A stretch of DNA of 64,000 nucleotides from Saccharothrix tamanrassetensis (GTDB lineage Bacteria; Actinomycetota; Actinomycetes; Mycobacteriales; Pseudonocardiaceae): positions 744,001 to 808,000 of the forward strand of contig NZ_JACHJN010000002.1 of the NCBI RefSeq assembly GCF_014203665.1. Direction: 5' to 3'. Every line of letters starts with the position of its first letter. The first letter of the stretch is position 1. This document shows, in pieces, positions 24,592 to 33,899 of the stretch. The translations under genes and the position numbers were made by a program. Under the pieces are notes generated by a model that was given only the letters and a program-made list of their open reading frames with translations, made no database searches and was not told the origin of the DNA.

Positions 24592-25002
24592 CCACCCACA
24601 CCAAACCGCGCGCCACCCTGACCCGCCGGCCGCCCCGCGCTTCCACGCGCACACCCTGCAAGTCTGCTGCGCGCACGCGCACACCTCTGCCCTGCGTGTC
24701 ATCCCCGTATGGCCTGCCCGCAGGGAACCGCATGTGTCAAGGGCAGATCGACGCCCGCGATCACCGCACACACATGATCGATCTGCCCTTGACGCATGCG
24801 GTTGTCTTTGACCTGGCCATACGGGGATGACACGCAGACCTACCGCCCTCCAAAGCTCGAAGAGCTTTGCAGGGCTCTTGTGGAGATCCTTGGCGGCCAG
24901 CCCGTCCGGCGAGGACGCCCTTACGCCCTTCAGCCGAGGCCCCGTCCGCCGAGGACGCCCTTCCGGCAGGACGCCCTTACGCCCTTCAGACGACCCCCAC
25001 CC
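24592..25002. other. Gene-free interval between convergent genes
   Basis: This 411-nt interval between the small hypothetical gene and the Nudix gene contains the 146-bp palindrome described separately and, at about 24890-24990, several direct copies of a GGACGCCCTTACGCCCTTCAG unit. No open frame has a plausible start, codon pattern or similarity. I see no RNA gene. Confidence 0.7.
24692..24837. repeat. 146-bp nested palindromic element
   Basis: A 23-bp perfect inverted repeat forms the ends (24692-24714 and 24815-24837). Inside, a 26-bp arm (24726-24751) pairs with 24778-24803 at 25 of 26 positions, and the centre has another short dyad, so the whole can fold into one interrupted hairpin. 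No direct duplication flanks it and there is no ORF, so it is either a small non-autonomous element or a bidirectional terminator for the converging genes. A 16-mer of its left arm (24704-24719) recurs in reverse orientation at 33157-33172, also in a gene-free interval. Confidence 0.85.
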
Positions 25003-25629
25003 TCACCTCAACCGAGCGAGCGCCGCCTCGACCATCGGGTACAGGTCATCCACGTTCGACGGCATCGCGTCCAACGGCCACCACTGGAGATCCACCGACT
25101 CCGCGCTGCGCACCGCCTGCGCGTCGACCGGCGCCCGGACCAGGAACCGCACGTCGAAGTGCCGCGTGGGCACCCCCGACGAGCAAGTGATCGGATGCAC
25201 GTCCAGGTGAATCGGCGTGGGCTCGATCCGCAGCCCTCGAATCCCCGACTCCTCCGTCGCCTCCCGCAGCGCGGCACCGGCCAGCGTCACATCCGACGCC
25301 TCACAGTGCCCACCCAACTGCAACCACCGACCCACCCGCGGGTGCAAGGTCAGCAGCGTCCGTTCACCGGTCGCGTCCAGCACCAACGCCGAAGCCGTGA
25401 TGTGCCCGGCCTCGCATGACCGCCGGCAGGCATCCGGCCGCCCCGCCAGGAATCCCAGGTAGGCCTGCCGCAAAGCCTCCTGGTCACGACCAGCCGGCCG
25501 CCAATTCCCCAGCACCGCCGTCGCATCGGCATGGAGATCGCCACCCGGCGAGCCTTCACCCCTGCCCAAGCTTTCACCCCCACCCAAACCTTCACCCCCG
25601 CCCGGGCTCACTGCTCCACCCCAGCTCAC
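25003..25629 (-). CDS. Nudix hydrolase
   Basis: A 208-residue protein. The start is taken at the GTG whose last two bases overlap the fbiB stop TGA (GTGA); the first ~30 residues are a Gly/Glu-rich stretch from an 18-bp DNA repeat, so a later start is possible. The Nudix box is of the GGHxE-D-SL-ALREA type: [20 protein letters not shown] followed by TEESGI, with catalytic glutamates in REATEESG. Such enzymes cleave nucleoside diphosphate linkages. Co-translation with fbiB hints at a role near F420 metabolism or nucleotide clean-up, but the substrate is unknown. Confidence 0.85.
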   Translation of the reverse strand: MSWGGAVSPGGGEGLGGGESLGRGEGSPGGDLHADATAVLGNWRPAGRDQEALRQAYLGFLAGRPDACRRSCEAGHITASALVLDATGERTLLTLHPRVGRWLQLGGHCEASDVTLAGAALREATEESGIRGLRIEPTPIHLDVHPITCSSGVPTRHFDVRFLVRAPVDAQAVRSAESVDLQWWPLDAMPSNVDDLYPMVEAALARLR

Positions 25630-26957
25630 AGCTCCACAAACCCTTCGTCCAACGCCCGAGGCCCCCGAGGCACCAACGGCTCCGCCGGATGCCCCACCGC
25701 CACCGCCCCCAACGGCTCCCACTCCTCGGACAGCCCCAGCACCTGCCGCACCACATCGGCACAGAAGATCGTCGACGACACCCAACACGACCCCAGGCCC
25801 TCGGCGGCCAACGCCACCAACAGCCCCTGCACAGCCGCCCCACCCGCAACCGTGAACATCGTGTGCTCGGCCGCCGCCCGTCCCGCATCCGGATAGGCGT
25901 GCGCCCCGTCGGCCACCAGGAACGGCAACACGATCTCCGGCGCGTCCCGCAGGAAATCCCCCCGCCCCAACCGCCGGGCGACCTGCTCGTCGGAGAACCC
26001 GTCCCCGCGAAGATCCGCCGCCCACCGCTCCCGCATCGCGTCCAGCAGCGCCACCCGACGCCCGCGCAGGTGCACGAACCGCACCGGCCGCGTGTGGTGC
26101 GGCGCAGGAGCCGTCAACGCCGCCCCCACCGCCCGCTTCAAGGCGTCCGACGACACCGGGTCGGCAGTGAACGACCGAACCGACCGGCGCAGCAACACCG
26201 CCTCGGCCCGTCCCTGCGCCACCGCCTCCTCCACCCCCAACCGGAACAGGTCGTCCTCGACCGGACGCGTCAGGTCACGGGCCGACGAGCCGTCGTCGAC
26301 CACCGCCAACCCGCGCACCACGGCCACCGGCACCGCACCCAGCTTGCCCTTGACCAGGTCCGCGGCAGCCGCGATCTCGTCCGCCACCGCCACCTCGGTC
26401 ACGACCAGCGCGTTGCCCTGCCCGTCCACCGACCCCGCGTACCGGTGCAGCACCGTCAGCCCGGACGCCCCGATCGCGGCATCCGTCTGGCCCACCCGCC
26501 AAGCCCTTCCCATCGTGTCGGTGACCACCACGGCCACCTCCACGCCCAGCAGCCCCCGCAGCGCCGCCCGCAGCGCCGCCGCCGACCCGTCCGGGTCGAC
26601 CGGCAGCAGGGCGATCTCGTCGCCCGCCACGTTCGACGCGTCCACCCCGGACGCGGCCTGCACGATCCCGAGCTTGTTCTCCGTGATCAACGTGCGCCCG
26701 CGCCGCGCGATCACCCGGACCGCTTCGGACTCCACAAAGGACCGGCGGACCGTGTCCCGCTCCTCCGGGTCGGAGGGCACCGCGATCAGCCGCCCCTCCA
26801 CTTTGGACAGCACCTTGCTGGTGACGACCACCACGTCGCCGTCCGCGATCCACGGCGCCGCCGAGGCCACCGCCGCCGCCAGGTCGTCCCCCGGCCGGAA
26901 CTCGGGCAGCCCCGGCACCGGCAGCACCGTCAGCGCGCCGGCCGCGGCGTGATCCAC
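25626..26957 (-). CDS. fbiB: FbiB: F420-0 gamma-glutamyl ligase with nitroreductase domain
   Basis: A 443-residue bifunctional enzyme starting at the GTG complementary to 26955-26957 behind GAAGGCGG. The CofE part (1-~245) adds glutamates to F420-0: [54 protein letters not shown] and [20 protein letters not shown]. The C-terminal part (~250-443) is an FMN-binding nitroreductase-like domain ([44 protein letters not shown]) that in mycobacterial FbiB reduces dehydro-F420. The next gene upstream is fbiA, 109 bp away across a repeat array; the ORF's longer N-terminal extension is simply that array. Confidence 0.92.
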   Translation of the reverse strand: MDHAAAGALTVLPVPGLPEFRPGDDLAAAVASAAPWIADGDVVVVTSKVLSKVEGRLIAVPSDPEERDTVRRSFVESEAVRVIARRGRTLITENKLGIVQAASGVDASNVAGDEIALLPVDPDGSAAALRAALRGLLGVEVAVVVTDTMGRAWRVGQTDAAIGASGLTVLHRYAGSVDGQGNALVVTEVAVADEIAAAADLVKGKLGAVPVAVVRGLAVVDDGSSARDLTRPVEDDLFRLGVEEAVAQGRAEAVLLRRSVRSFTADPVSSDALKRAVGAALTAPAPHHTRPVRFVHLRGRRVALLDAMRERWAADLRGDGFSDEQVARRLGRGDFLRDAPEIVLPFLVADGAHAYPDAGRAAAEHTMFTVAGGAAVQGLLVALAAEGLGSCWVSSTIFCADVVRQVLGLSEEWEPLGAVAVGHPAEPLVPRGPRALDEGFVEL

Positions 26958-26979
26958 GCCGCCTTCGAATCCGCTCTCA

Positions 26980-27059
26980 CCAGCACCGCCACCAGCACCG
27001 CCACCGCCACCGGCACCGGCACCGCCACCGGCACCGCCACCGGCACCGCCACCGGCACC
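26980..27059. repeat. CACCGC/CACCGG repeat array between fbiA and fbiB
   Basis: About 80 bp of tandem six-base units alternating CACCGC and CACCGG or CACCAG. It lies entirely between the fbiA stop (27067) and the fbiB start (26957) and reads as poly-Gly/Ala in the fbiB frame. Likely a slippage-prone spacer; no coding role is supported. Confidence 0.85.
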
Positions 27060-27066
27060 CAACGTC

Positions 27067-28038
27067 TCACCCAATCGAAGCCCCCGCCAGCTCCAACGCC
27101 GCCCGCGCCATCGCCGCCGTGGCGTCCACATCGGACATCAACAGCGGCACCGCCCGAACCGCCACCCCGGGCACGTCACTCCGGTCCCCGGTGTGCACCA
27201 ACCACCCGTCCAGCACACCCTTCTCGGTGGTCTTGCGCGACCCGTAGTACCGTCCGACGGCCTCGGCCGACGTCTCCACCCCGATCGCGGCCAGGCAGGC
27301 ATCCGCCATCCCGCGCAACGGCTTCCCGCCGACGATCGGCGACAGCCCGACCACACCGGCCTCGGTCTTGCGCAACGCGTCCCGCACTCCCGGCACGCCC
27401 AGGATCGTGTTGACGCTCACCACCGGGTTCGACGGCGCGATCAGCACGGCGTCGGCCTCCAGCACGGCGTCCACCACCCCCGGCGCGGGCGTAGCGGTCT
27501 CCGCGCCCACCGAGGCGAACGACTTCGCGGGCAGCCCCGCCCGGTGCTTCACCCACCACTCCTGGAAGTGGATCGCCTTCGTCCCGTCCCCGTCCCCGTC
27601 GGCGACCACGACGTGCGTCTCCACCCGGTCGTCCGACATCGGCAGGAGCCGCACGCCGGGCTGCCAGCGGTGGCACAGCGCCTCCGTCACGGCCGACAAG
27701 GGGTAACCCGCGCGGAGCATGCGGGTGCGCACCAGGTGCGTCGCGATGTCCCGGTCACCGAGCCCGAACCAGGTCGGCTCGGCCTCGTAAGCCGCCAGCT
27801 CCTCCTTGACCGCCCACGTCTCGCCGGACCGCCCCCAGCCGCGTTCGACGTCGATGCCACCCCCCAGGGTGTACATGCAGCTGTCCAGGTCGGGACAGAT
27901 CCGCAACCCGTGCATCCACACGTCGTCACCGGTGTTCACCACCGCCGTGATCTCGTGTTCGGGTGCACCCAACAACGACCTGAGACCGACGAGGAACCGA
28001 GCCCCGCCGACCCCTCCCACCAGTACGACGACCTTCAC
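27067..28038 (-). CDS. fbiA: FbiA: 2-phospho-L-lactate / phosphoenolpyruvate transferase
   Basis: A 323-residue CofD-family enzyme from a GTG complementary to 28036-28038. It transfers the phospho-lactyl or phosphoenolpyruvyl group to Fo to give (dehydro-)F420-0. Signatures: [20 protein letters not shown] at the N-terminus, [50 protein letters not shown] and [14 protein letters not shown]. Gene order fbiA-fbiB next to whiB matches Mycobacterium (Rv3261-Rv3262). It heads a minus-strand operon fbiA-fbiB-Nudix. Confidence 0.95.
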   Translation of the reverse strand: MKVVVLVGGVGGARFLVGLRSLLGAPEHEITAVVNTGDDVWMHGLRICPDLDSCMYTLGGGIDVERGWGRSGETWAVKEELAAYEAEPTWFGLGDRDIATHLVRTRMLRAGYPLSAVTEALCHRWQPGVRLLPMSDDRVETHVVVADGDGDGTKAIHFQEWWVKHRAGLPAKSFASVGAETATPAPGVVDAVLEADAVLIAPSNPVVSVNTILGVPGVRDALRKTEAGVVGLSPIVGGKPLRGMADACLAAIGVETSAEAVGRYYGSRKTTEKGVLDGWLVHTGDRSDVPGVAVRAVPLLMSDVDATAAMARAALELAGASIG

Positions 28039-28166
28039 GGGACGCCATCCTCCCACGGTGCGACGAGCCTGTTTTTCCAGCGCCTCTCAACACCCGCCGG
28101 CGCCTCCCGGCACCCGCCGGCGCGTTCGACCCCTGCGGCAACGGTCAACGCCGGGGCGGGCACCCG

Positions 28167-28919
28167 TCAACGCCAGAACATGAACGTCGCCTGCCCGTAC
28201 TGCGCCCACAGCGGCTCCCCGCCCACCAACTGGAACACCGCGTCCGCCAGGTCGAAGAACACCCGCGCGATGGTCGGGAACCCGATCAGCACCGCGAACA
28301 GCACCAGCGGCGCCCACGGCCGCGCCTTCGCGCCGAACTGCTGCGCCTGGTACGACATGAACGGCTCGATCACGCCCCACCCGTCCAGGCCGGGGATCGG
28401 CAGGATGTTCAGCACGAACGCGAAGATCTGCAACAAGGCCAGGTAGGACAGTGCGGCGGCGAGCCCGGCGGGCGGCTGGAAGATCAGCACGGACAGCGCG
28501 AGCAGCGCGCCCAGCACGAGGTTGCTGACCGGACCGGCCAGCGACACCATCGACTCCACCCGCTTGTTGCGCAGCGCGTGGTGGTTGATCCACACCGCGC
28601 CGCCGGGCAGCGGGATGCCGCCGAACGCCAGCAGCACCAGCGGCAGCACGATCGACATGATCGGGTCGGTGTAGTGGCGGATGTCCAGCGTCAGGTAGCC
28701 CTTCGCCTTCACCGCGTAGTCGCCGCCCCGGTACGCCACGACGGCGTGGCCGAACTCGTGCAGGCACAGCGAAACCGCCCAGCCGCCCAGCACGAACAGG
28801 ACCGTCCCGCCGATCAACGCCGGGTCGGAGTCGTCGAACAGGGTCAGCACGGCGCCTGCCACCGTCACCGCGAGCAGGCTGAGGAACAGTGGACTCGGTC
28901 GCACCGCTGATCGCTTCAC
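28167..28919 (-). CDS. Site-2 protease (M50) family membrane metalloprotease
   Basis: A 250-residue integral membrane protein. The zinc motif HEFGH is in LCLHEFGHAVVAYRGG (~55-70) within a membrane segment, and the third ligand motif is NILPIPGLDGWGVI (~175-188). There are six hydrophobic segments and no PDZ domain, which places it with the small Rip-type proteases. Such enzymes cleave membrane-bound regulators inside the bilayer; substrate unknown. The start is uncertain: GTG 28919 has GGAGAG too close, and a GTG five codons further in (28904) is possible. Confidence 0.88.
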   Translation of the reverse strand: MKRSAVRPSPLFLSLLAVTVAGAVLTLFDDSDPALIGGTVLFVLGGWAVSLCLHEFGHAVVAYRGGDYAVKAKGYLTLDIRHYTDPIMSIVLPLVLLAFGGIPLPGGAVWINHHALRNKRVESMVSLAGPVSNLVLGALLALSVLIFQPPAGLAAALSYLALLQIFAFVLNILPIPGLDGWGVIEPFMSYQAQQFGAKARPWAPLVLFAVLIGFPTIARVFFDLADAVFQLVGGEPLWAQYGQATFMFWR

Positions 28920-29079
28920 CTCTCCAGTGTGGCCTTCCCGATCCGGTGGTTCACAGGGGTGGCCATCGGCCGTTCGCGCGGCCGCAGTCGCTCGGTGTGC
29001 CACCTGAATCACCGTCTGTGCTGCTAGTCAAGGGTTTCGCGGCCATTCGCGGGAATATCCCCCGTCCTGTGGACTCGGC

Positions 29080-29108
29080 TTGACCGCGTGTTGTGACACA
29101 GGTGTAAT
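29080..29108 (+). promoter_or_regulatory. Probable promoter of whiB
   Basis: TTGACC (29080-29085), 17 bp, then TGTAAT (29103-29108) is a good housekeeping sigma-type promoter, giving a 5' leader of about 75 nt to the whiB ATG. Two dyads overlap it: TGACAC (29094-29099) with GTGTCA (29116-29121), and TGTGA (29092-29096) with TCACA (29108-29112), the latter having CRP-like half-sites at a wider spacing than the standard 6 bp. A regulator acting here is likely but not identified. Confidence 0.6.
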
Positions 29109-29190
29109 CACATCGGTGTCATTCGTCGTTGTGGGGACGGCGAGTGGTGTCCGCCAACCGGGGAGAGCGGAAGGCGAGGAGGCGGACGGT

Positions 29191-29499
29191 ATGCGGGAAT
29201 TCGACGGGGGTCGCATCGTGGACGGTGACGCGCCGGCACAGGAGCCGGTGGTGTTCACCGATCTCTTCGACGCGACCGATGAGCAGGACTGGCAGGAGCG
29301 CGCCCTGTGCGCGCAGACCGACCCCGAGGCGTTCTTCCCCGAGAAGGGCGGCTCCACCAGGGAGGCCAAGCGGATCTGCCTGGGCTGCGAGGTGCGCTCC
29401 GAGTGCCTGGAGTACGCGTTGCAGCACGACGAGCGCTTCGGCATCTGGGGCGGGCTGTCCGAACGCGAGCGGAGGAAGCTCAAGAAGCGCGCCGTGTGA
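29191..29499 (+). CDS. whiB: WhiB-family iron-sulfur transcription factor (WhiB2/WhmD type)
   Basis: A 102-residue protein from ATG 29191 behind GAGGAGG. The four cluster cysteines are Cys40, Cys63, Cys66 and Cys72 (C-x22-C-x2-C-x5-C), followed by the GIWGG turn (84-88) and a basic C-terminus (ERERRKLKKR) for DNA contact. ALCAQTDPEAFFPEKGGSTR identifies the WhiB/WhmD subgroup, which controls septation and sporulation genes together with the primary sigma factor. In mycobacteria whiB2 lies beside fbiA, as here. A longer upstream in-frame extension is less likely because of the strong ribosome site. Confidence 0.94.
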   Translation: MREFDGGRIVDGDAPAQEPVVFTDLFDATDEQDWQERALCAQTDPEAFFPEKGGSTREAKRICLGCEVRSECLEYALQHDERFGIWGGLSERERRKLKKRAV

Positions 29500-29570
29500 T
29501 CCGCTTCGTGATCGCGCCGGCTTACCGTGGGCGTTCCACGGCGTAGTCGGACGAACGAGGAGCGGCACAG

Positions 29571-32500
29571 TTGACGAGCGGCGCCACTCCACGGCTGCGC
29601 ACCGCGCCCGTGCTGGCAGTACTGGTGTGCCACGACGGCGAGCGGTGGCTGGGCACGGCGTTGTCCGCGTTGCGCAGGCAGCGACCCCGGCCGCGGCACG
29701 TGATCGCGGTCGACACCGGGTCGTCGGACGGCACGGCGAAGCTGTTGGCGGAAGCCGCCGAAGGTCCCGATCGGGTGATTGACGGCGTGCTGACGCTGCC
29801 GCGCGGCACGGGCTTCGGCGCGGCCGTGCACGCGGCCGTGGCGCACGCCGTCGAGCGGTGGGGCGATCCGGGTGCGTGGCTGTGGCTGCTGCACGACGAC
29901 TGCGCGCCGGAACCGGACTGCCTGTCGCTGCTGCTGACGGCGGCGGAGGTGTCGCCCTCGGCGGCGGTGCTGGGGCCGTTGAGCCTGGACTGGTCGGATC
30001 CGCGGCTGGTGGTCGAGGCCGGGGTGTCGACCGACGCGTCGGGGCACCGGCAGACCGGCATCGGCGGCGTGGCGCTGGCGGGGTCGTTCCAGCAGAGCAC
30101 CGAGGCGTTGGCGGTGTCGTCGGCCGGGTCGCTGGTCCGGCGCTCGGTGTGGGAGTCGCTGGGCGGCTACGACCGGCGGCTGCCGCTGCTGCGCGACGAC
30201 GTCGACTTCGGGTGGCGGGTGAACCTCGCCGGGCACCTGGTGCTGTCGGTGCCGGTGGCCCGGATGCGGCACGCGCGTGCGGCCGGACGGGGGGTGCGGC
30301 GGCTGGACGCCGTCGCGGCCCGGCCCGGTCCCGCGCTGCGGGGTGTCGACCGGGCGCACGGGCTGCGCACGTTCCTGGTCAACTGCGGGACGTTGTCGTT
30401 CGTGCTCGGGCTGCCCCGGCTGGCCGTGCTGGGCTTGTTGCGCGCGTTGGGATTCTTGCTGCTGCGTCGGTTCTCCGACGCGCACGCCGAACTGGGCGCG
30501 GTCCGGTACCTCCTCTCCGGACGCGCGCGGCTGGCGGAGTCCCGGGCGGCGCGGCCGGTGAAGGGCGTGGTGCGCGGACTGTCCACCAGCCGGATCACCC
30601 GGTTGCGCAACGCGATCCGGGGAGCGTCCGCCTACCTGGTCCGGCGACGGGTCGAAGCGGATGCCGCGCTGGGCCGGTTGCCCGACGACGACGTCCGGCA
30701 GCCCGTGTGGTCGGCACCGTCCGAAGTGGAGCGTCCGGTGGTCGGGCCGTCCGCGCTGCCGGCCGGGGTGCTGTCGCGGCGGCGCCCGGTCCGGGTGACC
30801 GGCGGGTTGCGGCTGCCGGCGACCACCGTGCCGGTGGAGGCGTCGCTGCCGGCGGCGTTGCGCCCGTCACCCCGGCCCCGGCCTTCGCCGGTGCCGCGAG
30901 GGGCGCCGTCGGTCGTGTTCGTGGAGGTCGACCGGACCCGGGTGCTGTGGTCGTTGGTGCTCGGTCCGCCGCTGGTCCTGGTGTTCGGGTTGGCGGTGTT
31001 CGGGATCCTGGCCAACGCCGGGCGGATCGGGCTGGACCTGTCCGGCGGTCGGCTGCTGCCGGTGGCCGACCTGGCGGGCACGTGGTCGTCGTACCTGTCC
31101 GCCTGGCACCCGGTGGCCGGCGGCACCTCGGCGCCCGCGCCCGCGGCGTTGGCCGTGCTGGGGACTCTGGGCGTGCTGCTCGGCGGTCCGCCCGTGGTGG
31201 TCGCGGTGCTGTTCATCGGCGACGCGGCGCTGGCCGGGCTGTTCGCCTACGTGGCCACCCGCCGGGTGCCGGTGCGCAGGCCCGTGCGGGCTGTGGTGGC
31301 TGCCGCTTACGGGTTGTTGCCCGCGGCGACCTCGGCGGTGTCGCAGGGGCGGCTGGACGTCGTCGTGGTGCACGTGATGGTGCCGTTGGTGTTCGCCGGC
31401 GTGTACTCCGTGCTGCGCGGCGGGACCGGGGCGGCTTGGCTGCCGGTGGCTTCCGGCACGGCGCTGGCTGTTGCCGTGGTCGGGGCCTTTTCGCCGTTGG
31501 TGCACGTGTTGGTGGTCCTGGGGGCGCTGGTCGCGTTCGTCGTCGTGCCGGGGCGGGAGGGTGACGGGCGGCGGCGGGTGGCCGGGCTGTTCACCGTCGT
31601 GCTGCTGCCCATGGCGCTGTTGCTGCCTTGGCCCGCGGTGGTGTTGCAGCACCCGTCGGTGGTGCTGCACGGGGTCGGCGCGCACGTGGAGACCGCGTCG
31701 GTCGGGCTGGTGGATCTGCTGACGCTACGGCCCGGTGGACCCGGTGCGGTGGCGTTCGTGGGTGTGCTGGTCGTGCTGTTCGCGGTGGCTGCGGGGCTGG
31801 TGCGGCCTTCGCGGGCGATGCTGCCCGGGGTGGCGGTGGTCGTGCCGGCCGGGTTCGCGGTGATCGTGCTGCGGACGGTGTCGGTGACGCCGCTGACCGG
31901 CGGCCCTGCCTCGTTCGGGTGGACCGGGGGGCCGTTGGTGGTGGCCTCCTGGGGGTTGTTGTGGGTGGTGCTGGCCGCTTGTCGCCGGGATGCCGTTCCG
32001 GTGCCCCGGGGTCGGTTGGCCGGTGCCGTGGGGGTGGTGGGGGTCGCCGCGATGGCTTGCCTCGGGTTCGTGGGGTTGCGGGGCGGGCCGTTGACGGCTT
32101 CGGCGGTGCGGTTGCCCACGACCGTCGAGCAGGAGTTGCCGCGGACCGGGCGGGCGGTGCTGGTGCTGGGGACGCCGGCGCGGCAGGTGTCCGGGCGGTT
32201 GCCCGCGTTCGGGGACGACGACCTCGTGCCGGTGCCGGGGAGCGCTTCGCGGCTGGAGCGGTGGAACCGGGACCTGACGTCCGGGTCGGCGGAGGCGGCC
32301 CGGACGGCGTTGGCGCAGGCCGCGGCGTCGGGGGTGGCGTTCGTGGTGGCGCCGGACCACGCGGCGGGGCAGCGGTTGCGGGATCTGGCGGGGGACCTGG
32401 TGGCAGCCGCGCCGCCGATGTCGGACGGGCGGCCGGTGCTCCGGGTGCAGTTGGCGGCGGGGAACGTCGTGCTGCTGTCGCCCGAGTTGGCGCGGCGGGC

Positions 32501-32837
32501 CCGGACCGGTGGGTTGCCGCCGGACGCGTTGGGGGCGCCGGGCATCGCGCCGGTCGAGTCCGCGCCGCCCGAGGTGGGGGTGCGGGTTTCGGAGGGGCCC
32601 GAGGGGCGGTTGCTGGTGGTCGCGGCTGAGGACGAGCCGGGGTGGAGCGCTGTGGTGGACGGCCGGGCGGTGGGGGTGGTCCGGGCTTGGGGGCACCTGG
32701 TGGGGGTGCCGGTGCCTGCCGGTGGGGCCGAGGTGCGGGTGGAGGCTTCGGGCACGCTGCGGGAGTTGTTGTTGCTGGTGCAGGGCGCTGCGGCGTTGTT
32801 CACGGTATTGACGGCGATTCCTTCGCGGCGGCGTTGA
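29571..32837 (+). CDS. Giant GT2 glycosyltransferase with polytopic membrane domain
   Basis: A 1088-residue protein from TTG 29571 (Shine-Dalgarno GAGGAG). Residues 1-~330 are a GT-A family 2 domain (VLVCHDGERWLGTALSALRR, VDTGSSDGT, LLHDDCAPEPD, LLRDDVDFGWRVNLAGH). A Pro/Arg linker leads to about a dozen membrane segments (~460-850) and a C-terminal extracytoplasmic domain (~850-1065) closed by a last helix (LLLLVQGAAALFTVLTAI). This layout is common in actinobacteria next to whiB; such proteins probably add sugars to an envelope polymer and may move the product. No experimental role is known to me. Possibly co-transcribed with whiB (71-bp gap). Confidence 0.88.
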   Translation: MTSGATPRLRTAPVLAVLVCHDGERWLGTALSALRRQRPRPRHVIAVDTGSSDGTAKLLAEAAEGPDRVIDGVLTLPRGTGFGAAVHAAVAHAVERWGDPGAWLWLLHDDCAPEPDCLSLLLTAAEVSPSAAVLGPLSLDWSDPRLVVEAGVSTDASGHRQTGIGGVALAGSFQQSTEALAVSSAGSLVRRSVWESLGGYDRRLPLLRDDVDFGWRVNLAGHLVLSVPVARMRHARAAGRGVRRLDAVAARPGPALRGVDRAHGLRTFLVNCGTLSFVLGLPRLAVLGLLRALGFLLLRRFSDAHAELGAVRYLLSGRARLAESRAARPVKGVVRGLSTSRITRLRNAIRGASAYLVRRRVEADAALGRLPDDDVRQPVWSAPSEVERPVVGPSALPAGVLSRRRPVRVTGGLRLPATTVPVEASLPAALRPSPRPRPSPVPRGAPSVVFVEVDRTRVLWSLVLGPPLVLVFGLAVFGILANAGRIGLDLSGGRLLPVADLAGTWSSYLSAWHPVAGGTSAPAPAALAVLGTLGVLLGGPPVVVAVLFIGDAALAGLFAYVATRRVPVRRPVRAVVAAAYGLLPAATSAVSQGRLDVVVVHVMVPLVFAGVYSVLRGGTGAAWLPVASGTALAVAVVGAFSPLVHVLVVLGALVAFVVVPGREGDGRRRVAGLFTVVLLPMALLLPWPAVVLQHPSVVLHGVGAHVETASVGLVDLLTLRPGGPGAVAFVGVLVVLFAVAAGLVRPSRAMLPGVAVVVPAGFAVIVLRTVSVTPLTGGPASFGWTGGPLVVASWGLLWVVLAACRRDAVPVPRGRLAGAVGVVGVAAMACLGFVGLRGGPLTASAVRLPTTVEQELPRTGRAVLVLGTPARQVSGRLPAFGDDDLVPVPGSASRLERWNRDLTSGSAEAARTALAQAAASGVAFVVAPDHAAGQRLRDLAGDLVAAAPPMSDGRPVLRVQLAAGNVVLLSPELARRARTGGLPPDALGAPGIAPVESAPPEVGVRVSEGPEGRLLVVAAEDEPGWSAVVDGRAVGVVRAWGHLVGVPVPAGGAEVRVEASGTLRELLLLVQGAAALFTVLTAIPSRRR

Positions 32838-33324
32838 TTCTTGGGGTCCGGGTCCGGGTCCGGGTCGCGGTTTGGGCTCGGATTGTCGGTTGACGGGTGA
32901 TCCGGGTTGGGTGTGGATCGCTCTCAGCTTTCGAGGCTGGGATTGTCGGTGCCTCGTGGGATGATCGATGTGGGGGCCGGAGGCCACGGGCTGGCTATGT
33001 TGTGAGGCTTTGACCTGCGGTTATCTGGTCCGCCTGCTGCCTGCCCGCTGTCCGTCCGTCTGTGTCTGAGCTGCTTTGCCTTGTGTCGCTGGTGCCTTGG
33101 CGATAGCGAGGGAGCGGGAGGCGAAGGGTCAAAGCGGAAAAGCGGCGCTCGCCGCTGGGCAGGCCATACGGGAGGAAGCGGGGCAGCCTGTTGTGCCGGC
33201 GCACAGGCTGCGGGCCGGGGGGAGGGTGCCGAAGGCGAGAGGCCGGGGGAGGGTGCCGAAGGCGAGAGGCAGGGAGCGCAGGGGTCGGAGGGGTGAGTGG
33301 CGTATGAGGTCGGTCGGGTGTGGG
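32838..33324. other. Gene-free interval with direct repeats
   Basis: This 487-nt interval between the membrane glycosyltransferase (plus) and the zincin-like gene (minus), both ending into it, has no supported gene. It begins with GGGTCC hexamer repeats (about 32845-32870), includes the 16-mer shared with the 24.7-kb palindrome (33157-33172), a CAGCCTG/CAGGCTG dyad (33184-33210) and a 26-bp exact direct repeat (33218-33243 and 33245-33270). Open frames here have low-complexity translations only. Confidence 0.75.
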
Positions 33325-33771
33325 TCAGTCGCCGTCGATGACGTCCGGGTCCAGGCCGAGGTAGTTGGCGACTTGTTCGACCAGGACGTCGTGCACCAGG
33401 TCGGCCAGGTCGGCGCCGTCCTTGGCGCGGGCTTCCAGGGGACGTCGGTAGAGGACGATCCGGGCTCGGCGGTCGGTGCCGGCCGGCATCAGGCGGGCCA
33501 GGGGGACGTTGCCGTCCTCGACCACGTCGCCGTCGTCGGAGGCCGCCTGGACGTCCGGTACGTCGTCGACCGCCACGTCGAGCTGGGTCAGCTCGGTCCG
33601 CCAGCGGGTTTCGATCGGTTCCAGGGCTTCCAGCACCAGAGCGTCGAAGCGTTCCGCCCGGCTGCGGGCCGCGGGCAGGGTCGCCGGGTACAGCGGCCCG
33701 CGCAGGCCTCGGCCGTGGCGGTCGCGATTGCGCCGCCTCGGAGCACCCTGACGTCGCGAACCCCTGGCCAT
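33325..33771 (-). CDS. Metallopeptidase-family (zincin-like) protein, degenerate active site
   Basis: A 148-residue protein orthologous by position and sequence to mycobacterial Rv3259, a family annotated as TTHA0227-type zincins. The N-terminus is very basic (MARGSRRQGAPRRRNRDRHG); the conserved core is RIVLYRRPLEARAKDGADLA followed by LVHDVLVEQVANYLGLD. The usual HExxH zinc motif is replaced by VEQVA, keeping only the glutamate, so protease activity is doubtful. It is divergent from the DUF3499 gene with 128 bp between start codons. Likely a structural or regulatory role. Confidence 0.8.
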   Translation of the reverse strand: MARGSRRQGAPRRRNRDRHGRGLRGPLYPATLPAARSRAERFDALVLEALEPIETRWRTELTQLDVAVDDVPDVQAASDDGDVVEDGNVPLARLMPAGTDRRARIVLYRRPLEARAKDGADLADLVHDVLVEQVANYLGLDPDVIDGD

Positions 33772-33899
33772 CACCACGGGGTAGAGGGTAGTTGGCGGGG
33801 GGTCGCGCGCTGTCGGCGACCTGCGGAGTTGCCGAAGCTCCACCGCCGCGCCGGAGGTAATCCAACACACCTCAGCCGCGACGCGATATCGTCCCCGCC

